Of a DNA stretch of 64,000 bases, positions 60,654 to 64,000 are shown piece by piece. Source of the stretch: JAUJOE01 sp038252945 (GTDB taxonomy: Bacteria; Actinomycetota; Actinomycetes; Propionibacteriales; Nocardioidaceae); NCBI GenBank assembly GCA_038252945.1, contig JBBSHN010000001.1, positions 1-64,000 on the forward strand. The letters are read 5' to 3'. Numbering within the stretch: the first letter of the stretch is position 1; each line of letters starts with the position of its first letter. The notes under the pieces were generated by a model. That model was not told where the DNA came from. It saw only the letters and a list, made by a program, of their open reading frames with translations, and searched no databases. The translations under genes and the position numbers were made by a program.

Positions 60654-61229
60654 TCAGCTGCCGGCGAGCTTCCACGCCCCCGGCAGAGCGAGTGCCGCCA
60701 CGGCGATCTTCAACAGATCCGTGAGCAGAAACGGTGTGACGCCGAGGCGGATCGCTTCGCTGAAGGACAGCTCGAGATCGGCCGCCAGCCACATTGTCCC
60801 GATCGCGTAGATGAGCACGTTGCCGGCTAGCATCATGGCCACAGTAGATCCGATGTGTCGATCAGCTCGTCGTTCGGCGAGCGCTCCGACCACTGCCGCT
60901 GCGATCACGAATCCGAGGATGTAGCCGAAGGTCGGCCCTCCCCACCCTGCACCAGAACTTGCGAACCATGGGACGCCAGCGACACCGGCCACCACATAGA
61001 GGGCCATGGAAAGGAGACCGCGAAGCGATCCGAGCGCTGCGCCGGTGACGAGTACCGCAAGGGTCTGCAGCGTGAACGGAACGGGTGACAGCGGCGTGGC
61101 GATCGACAGCTGTGCTGCGAGCCCCGTCAATGCCGCCCCCGCGACGACCAGTGCCGCATCGCGTGCGCGGGCTCCTGGAACGATGTCGGCTAGCACCAAC
61201 CGGGGACTGGCCGGATGAACGGTCGACAT
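60654..61229 (-). CDS. bioY: Biotin ECF transporter S component BioY
   Basis: This 191-residue six-helix protein has SPVPFTLQTLAVLVTGAALG, LYVVAGVAGVPWFA and GPTFGYILGFVIAA, all diagnostic of BioY. The final helix region LTDLLKIAVAALALPGAWK is also typical. The ATG at 61229 follows GGAG. No bioM/bioN genes are adjacent, so it is a solitary BioY. It must work alone or borrow an energising module. Confidence 0.93.
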   Translation of the reverse strand: MSTVHPASPRLVLADIVPGARARDAALVVAGAALTGLAAQLSIATPLSPVPFTLQTLAVLVTGAALGSLRGLLSMALYVVAGVAGVPWFASSGAGWGGPTFGYILGFVIAAAVVGALAERRADRHIGSTVAMMLAGNVLIYAIGTMWLAADLELSFSEAIRLGVTPFLLTDLLKIAVAALALPGAWKLAGS

Positions 61230-61288
61230 AACGAAGCTCCTCACATTGACAGCTAGCACGGGGTCGAGCCGTCATGCTAGTCAGCCCA

Positions 61289-62293
61289 TCAGGTCGAGCT
61301 GCCGTCCCCACGGCTGGCGTTTTGACCGTCGTGCTCGAACGTCACCTCAACCTGCTCAAAGCCTTTGGTCCGCTGCGCCTCCGCGTAGTCGGTGTACGCC
61401 TCCTGGTCGGCTTCGGTGAGATCGACGTTGTCGGTGAACGGCGTGAGCAACGCGCGCGGATAGAGCTGGCGACCGCGTACGACGTTGACCTCGACACCGA
61501 GAACGATGATCATGGCCCCGAGATAGAGCCACGCGAAGAGTCCGAACACCAACGCGAAGACGCCATTGGTAGCACTCGCATCACGGACCACGTGGCCGAC
61601 ATACGCAGCGCCGACCATCTGCAGCAGCTGCCACATGACCGCCGCGGCCAAGGCTCCTGGCAGTGCCTCCTTGATGCTGTGCCGGTGAGTGGTCGCCAGC
61701 CGGAAGAGGAGAACGAAGACGACGGCGTTCAATGCAACGGAAAGCAGCCACACCAGCAACTGCACACCAAGGCCTCGCGCGCTAAAGGCATCGGCCCTGC
61801 CGCCCAGCGCCGACAGCAGGCTTGTACCGAGAATCGCGAGTCCCGCGGTGCCTAGCAGCAACAGGCTCCGCGCACGAGCGAGAAGTGGGTTCGGGCGTCG
61901 GTTGCGGGGAACCGCCCACGCGACGTTCATCGCGTTCTGCGTCGCTTGGGCAGCACCGAGCGAGCCGTACAGCGCTCCGAGAATACCGACGGTGACTCCC
62001 GTGCCGCTCCCGGTGAGGCCGGGGGGATGGCTGAGCTGATCTCCGATGACCGGAAACTGACGCAGCGCAGAGGAGATGAGGTCTTTCTGGAGCTCCTGAT
62101 TACCTTGGAGGACAAAGCCCAGGATCGATGACGCAAGCAGCAAGGCTGGAAAAATAGCGAGAAGGCCGTAATACGTGATGAGGGCCGCAAGGTAGCTGCC
62201 CTGGTCGTCGGCGAACTTGTAGGCCACCGCAATGGGGAAGCCTGCCCACGGGTGTCGCTGCTGAAAGCCGTCCAGGCGCTCGGTAAGCGTCAC
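61289..62293 (-). CDS. YihY/BrkB-family membrane protein
   Basis: This protein of about 334 residues has six helices and the family features YLAALITYYGLLAIFPALLL, VAWAVPRNRRPN, and GAYVGHV-like sequence followed by FGLFAWLYLGAMIIVLGVEV. The C-terminal tail is acidic and cytoplasmic. Members were once mis-assigned as RNase BN; their function is still unclear, possibly transport or envelope assembly. GTG at 62293 with AGGTG upstream is used. Confidence 0.88.
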   Translation of the reverse strand: MTLTERLDGFQQRHPWAGFPIAVAYKFADDQGSYLAALITYYGLLAIFPALLLASSILGFVLQGNQELQKDLISSALRQFPVIGDQLSHPPGLTGSGTGVTVGILGALYGSLGAAQATQNAMNVAWAVPRNRRPNPLLARARSLLLLGTAGLAILGTSLLSALGGRADAFSARGLGVQLLVWLLSVALNAVVFVLLFRLATTHRHSIKEALPGALAAAVMWQLLQMVGAAYVGHVVRDASATNGVFALVFGLFAWLYLGAMIIVLGVEVNVVRGRQLYPRALLTPFTDNVDLTEADQEAYTDYAEAQRTKGFEQVEVTFEHDGQNASRGDGSST

Positions 62294-62416
62294 GGGCACA
62301 CCTCGATTTCGCGTTCGCTCACCACAGGGGAACCGTACTTCCCTTCCGGTCGAGTCTGTCGAGACCAAGCCCGCCGCCGGCATGCCAACCGCATGGGTGG
62401 GGTACTGCGTCGCACC

Positions 62417-63084
62417 ATGATCGACACGTTCATCTTCGACGTCGACGGCACGCTCGTCGAGACCAACTATCAGCACGCTCTTTCCTGGTACCGCGCCTTT
62501 CGGCCGTTCGGCCTCTCACCGGCGATCTGGCGGATTCACCGCTCGGTCGGCATGGGTGGCGACCAGCTCGTCGAGGCGGTGGCTGGCAAAGAAGTGGAGG
62601 AGAAGTGGAGGAGAAGTACGGAGACGATCTTCGGTCGGCGTGGAGTGAAGAGTTCGACAAGTTTCTGCCGGAGGTGCAGCCGTTCGAGGGGGCGCGGGAG
62701 TTGTTGGCGGAGGTACGCCGGCGCAGTTTACGCCTGGTGCTCGCGAGCTCAGGGGAGAGTAAGCACGTCGACCACTACCTCGACCTGCTGAACGCTCGCG
62801 AGCTCGCAGAGGCGTGGACGACATCTGCGGATGCCGAGCAGACGAAGCCGGCTCCTGACTTGGTGGAGACCGCGATGGCAAAGGTGGACGCCGACTCCGC
62901 AGTCATGGTGGGGGACTCGACGTGGGACATAGAAGCAGCCAAGCGCGCGGGAATTCCCACGGTTGCCGTACGGACCGGTGGCTTCTCCGTTGACGAGCTG
63001 CTCGAGGCGGGCGCCGCCAAGGTGTACGACTCACTGGAAGAACTGCAAGCCGATCTGGACAATGTTCTCGGCCTGGAGACCTGA
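62417..63084 (+). pseudogene. HAD-family phosphatase gene, frameshifted by an 11-bp duplication
   Basis: The first frame starts MIDTFIFDVDGTLVETNYQH with the DxD nucleophile motif. It is in good register to about 62604, then shifts. The rest of the enzyme continues in another frame: VLASSGESKHVDHYLD (motif II), QTKPAPDLVETA (motif III Lys) and MVGDSTWDIEAAKRAGI (motif IV). The shift is caused by two copies of GTGGAGGAGAA in tandem at 62594-62615; removing one restores a complete HAD protein of about 219 residues. It is a recent mutation, a phase-variable gene or a sequencing error. Confidence 0.88.
62594..62615 (+). repeat. 11-bp tandem duplication inside the HAD gene
   Basis: GTGGAGGAGAA occurs twice in a row (62594-62604 and 62605-62615). 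The unit length is not a multiple of three, so the copy number decides the reading frame of the HAD gene. Confidence 0.97.
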
Positions 63085-63135
63085 CTTCGCCGCTGCTGAG
63101 TGACGGAGCGACTCGGCGCCAATACAGTGAGCGCG

Positions 63136-64000
63136 ATGACAGCGAGCGCTGCGATGAACTCCGCTCACGATCGGGCGGTTGAGGCACTTCTCGCGTCGTA
63201 CGCCGCCATTCCAGCCGGGCAGCGGGTACGACTGGCGAAGCGGACGTCTAACCTCTTTCGACCACGCACCGCAGCAGGCGGCGCCGGGCTCGACGTGCGC
63301 CAGCTCGACGGCGTTCTGGCCGTCGACCCAAGTGCCCAAACCGCCGACGTCCAGGGCATGTGCACCTATGAGCGCCTTGTTGAGGCAACGTTGCAGCACG
63401 GGCTGATGCCGCTTGTCGTGCCCCAGCTGAAGACGATCACTGTGGGTGGTGCGGTGTCTGGTCTCGGGATCGAGTCGACGTCCTTCCGCAACGGACTGCC
63501 GCACGAATCGGTTCTCGAGCTCGACGTGATCACCGGCGACGGCCGCCTCGTCACCGCGTCACCCGGCCGAAACGCCGACTTGTTCACCGCTTTTCCGAAC
63601 TCCTACGGCACGCTGGGTTACACCGTCCGGCTCCGGGTCGAGCTCGAGCCAGTGCACAGGTACGTTGCGCTTCGCAACGTGCCCTTCGAGGACCTCGACG
63701 AGCTGAGCGAGACGATGCGCAGGGTCTGCACCCAGCAGGCGTTCGACGGCCAACCCGTGCACTTCCTCGACGGCGTCATGTTCTCGCTCGACGAGGCCTA
63801 TCTGATCGTCGGCCGCTGGTGCGACGACCTTGGAGAGTCGGAAGTTCGCCGTCCGAGCGACTACACCGGGCGAGCCATCTACTACAGGTCCATTCGAGAG
63901 CGGCCGCGCGACGTGCTGAGCGTGCAGGACTATCTGTGGCGATGGGACACCGACTGGTTCTGGTGTTCTAGCGCGTTCGGAGCCCAGCATCCCTTGGTAC
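63136..64000 (+). CDS. FAD-binding oxidoreductase, N-terminal part
   Basis: The visible 288 codons begin at ATG 63136 (an alternative is ATG 63154) and run off the window. KRTSNLFRPR, VDPSAQTADVQGMCTYERLV, VVPQLKTITVGGAVSGLGIE and NADLFTAFPNSYGTLGYTVR define a vanillyl-alcohol-oxidase-type FAD domain close to DHCR24-like actinobacterial proteins. Such proteins (BfaA/TmsA) pair with a cyclopropane-synthase-like methyltransferase to make 10-methyl fatty acids. That partner would be beyond the window, so the assignment is tentative. Confidence 0.8.
   Translation, partial: MTASAAMNSAHDRAVEALLASYAAIPAGQRVRLAKRTSNLFRPRTAAGGAGLDVRQLDGVLAVDPSAQTADVQGMCTYERLVEATLQHGLMPLVVPQLKTITVGGAVSGLGIESTSFRNGLPHESVLELDVITGDGRLVTASPGRNADLFTAFPNSYGTLGYTVRLRVELEPVHRYVALRNVPFEDLDELSETMRRVCTQQAFDGQPVHFLDGVMFSLDEAYLIVGRWCDDLGESEVRRPSDYTGRAIYYRSIRERPRDVLSVQDYLWRWDTDWFWCSSAFGAQHPLV

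Noticed and set aside
1..64000. tRNA or rRNA genes
   Set aside because: Scanning by eye for T-loop and anticodon-arm patterns gave no credible cloverleaf; a tRNAscan run would be needed to exclude them.

Overview
The window is 64 kb of high-GC DNA from an actinobacterium. The evidence for this is mutually consistent: many GTG and TTG starts, dense 4-bp stop/start overlaps, a mycothiol-dependent formaldehyde dehydrogenase (MscR), an MprA-MprB-PepD stress locus, an HspR-type repressor, a DUF6458-like small membrane protein and a branched-chain 2-oxoacid dehydrogenase operon. I cannot name the genus. I saw no tRNA, rRNA, CRISPR array, prophage or intact insertion sequence. The contig is cut inside a gene at both ends.

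Layout. 1-8.5 kb is a two-arm catabolic locus around an Lrp/AsnC regulator: leftward aminotransferase, cupin, SDR and class II glutamine amidotransferase; rightward glutamine-synthetase-like ligase, Dabb protein, APC permease and FluG-type amidohydrolase. It reads as a gamma-glutamylation route for an unidentified amine or amino acid. 8.7-13.3 kb holds a secreted protein divergent from a two-component system, then an SDR, an aminotransferase remnant and a chorismate mutase. 13.3-20.9 kb is a cell-envelope glycan island: GtrB-like transferase, GtrA, YfhO-like membrane protein, facing a flippase-like protein, GT4 glycosyltransferase, PIG-L deacetylase and Rrf2 regulator. 21-25.1 kb carries phenylacetate-related genes (paaN, GNAT, paaI, paaK).

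25.1-31.2 kb is the most striking region. A cobalamin riboswitch heads a five-gene overlapping leftward operon: a secreted alpha/alpha-toroid protein, an SCO2322-like surface protein, EcfT, a double ATPase and an ECF S component. I read this as a corrinoid (vitamin B12) uptake system with its own surface capture proteins. 31.2-36.6 kb has a family III CoA-transferase, a fused carboxyltransferase, a polyprenyl glycosylphosphotransferase and a sulfotransferase. 36.6-40.3 kb is the E1 alpha/E1 beta/E2 operon. 40.4-47.8 kb has two EamA exporters, a heterodimeric ABC exporter, an aromatic aminotransferase and a decayed EEP-family gene.

47.8-51.8 kb holds a tyrosine phosphatase and mprA-mprB-pepD. 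51.8-57.3 kb holds an orphan PhzE-type synthase overlapping a HelD-like ATPase gene, then hsp20 divergent from a J-domain/HspR pair. 57.4-64 kb has a lipoprotein, mscR, glpK, bioY, a YihY protein, a HAD gene broken by an 11-bp tandem duplication and a partial FAD oxidoreductase.

Non-coding structures include a pair of 60-bp palindromic repeats 16 kb apart, a 22-bp tandem array, several terminator hairpins and inverted-repeat operators upstream of hsp20, pepD and the glycosylphosphotransferase.
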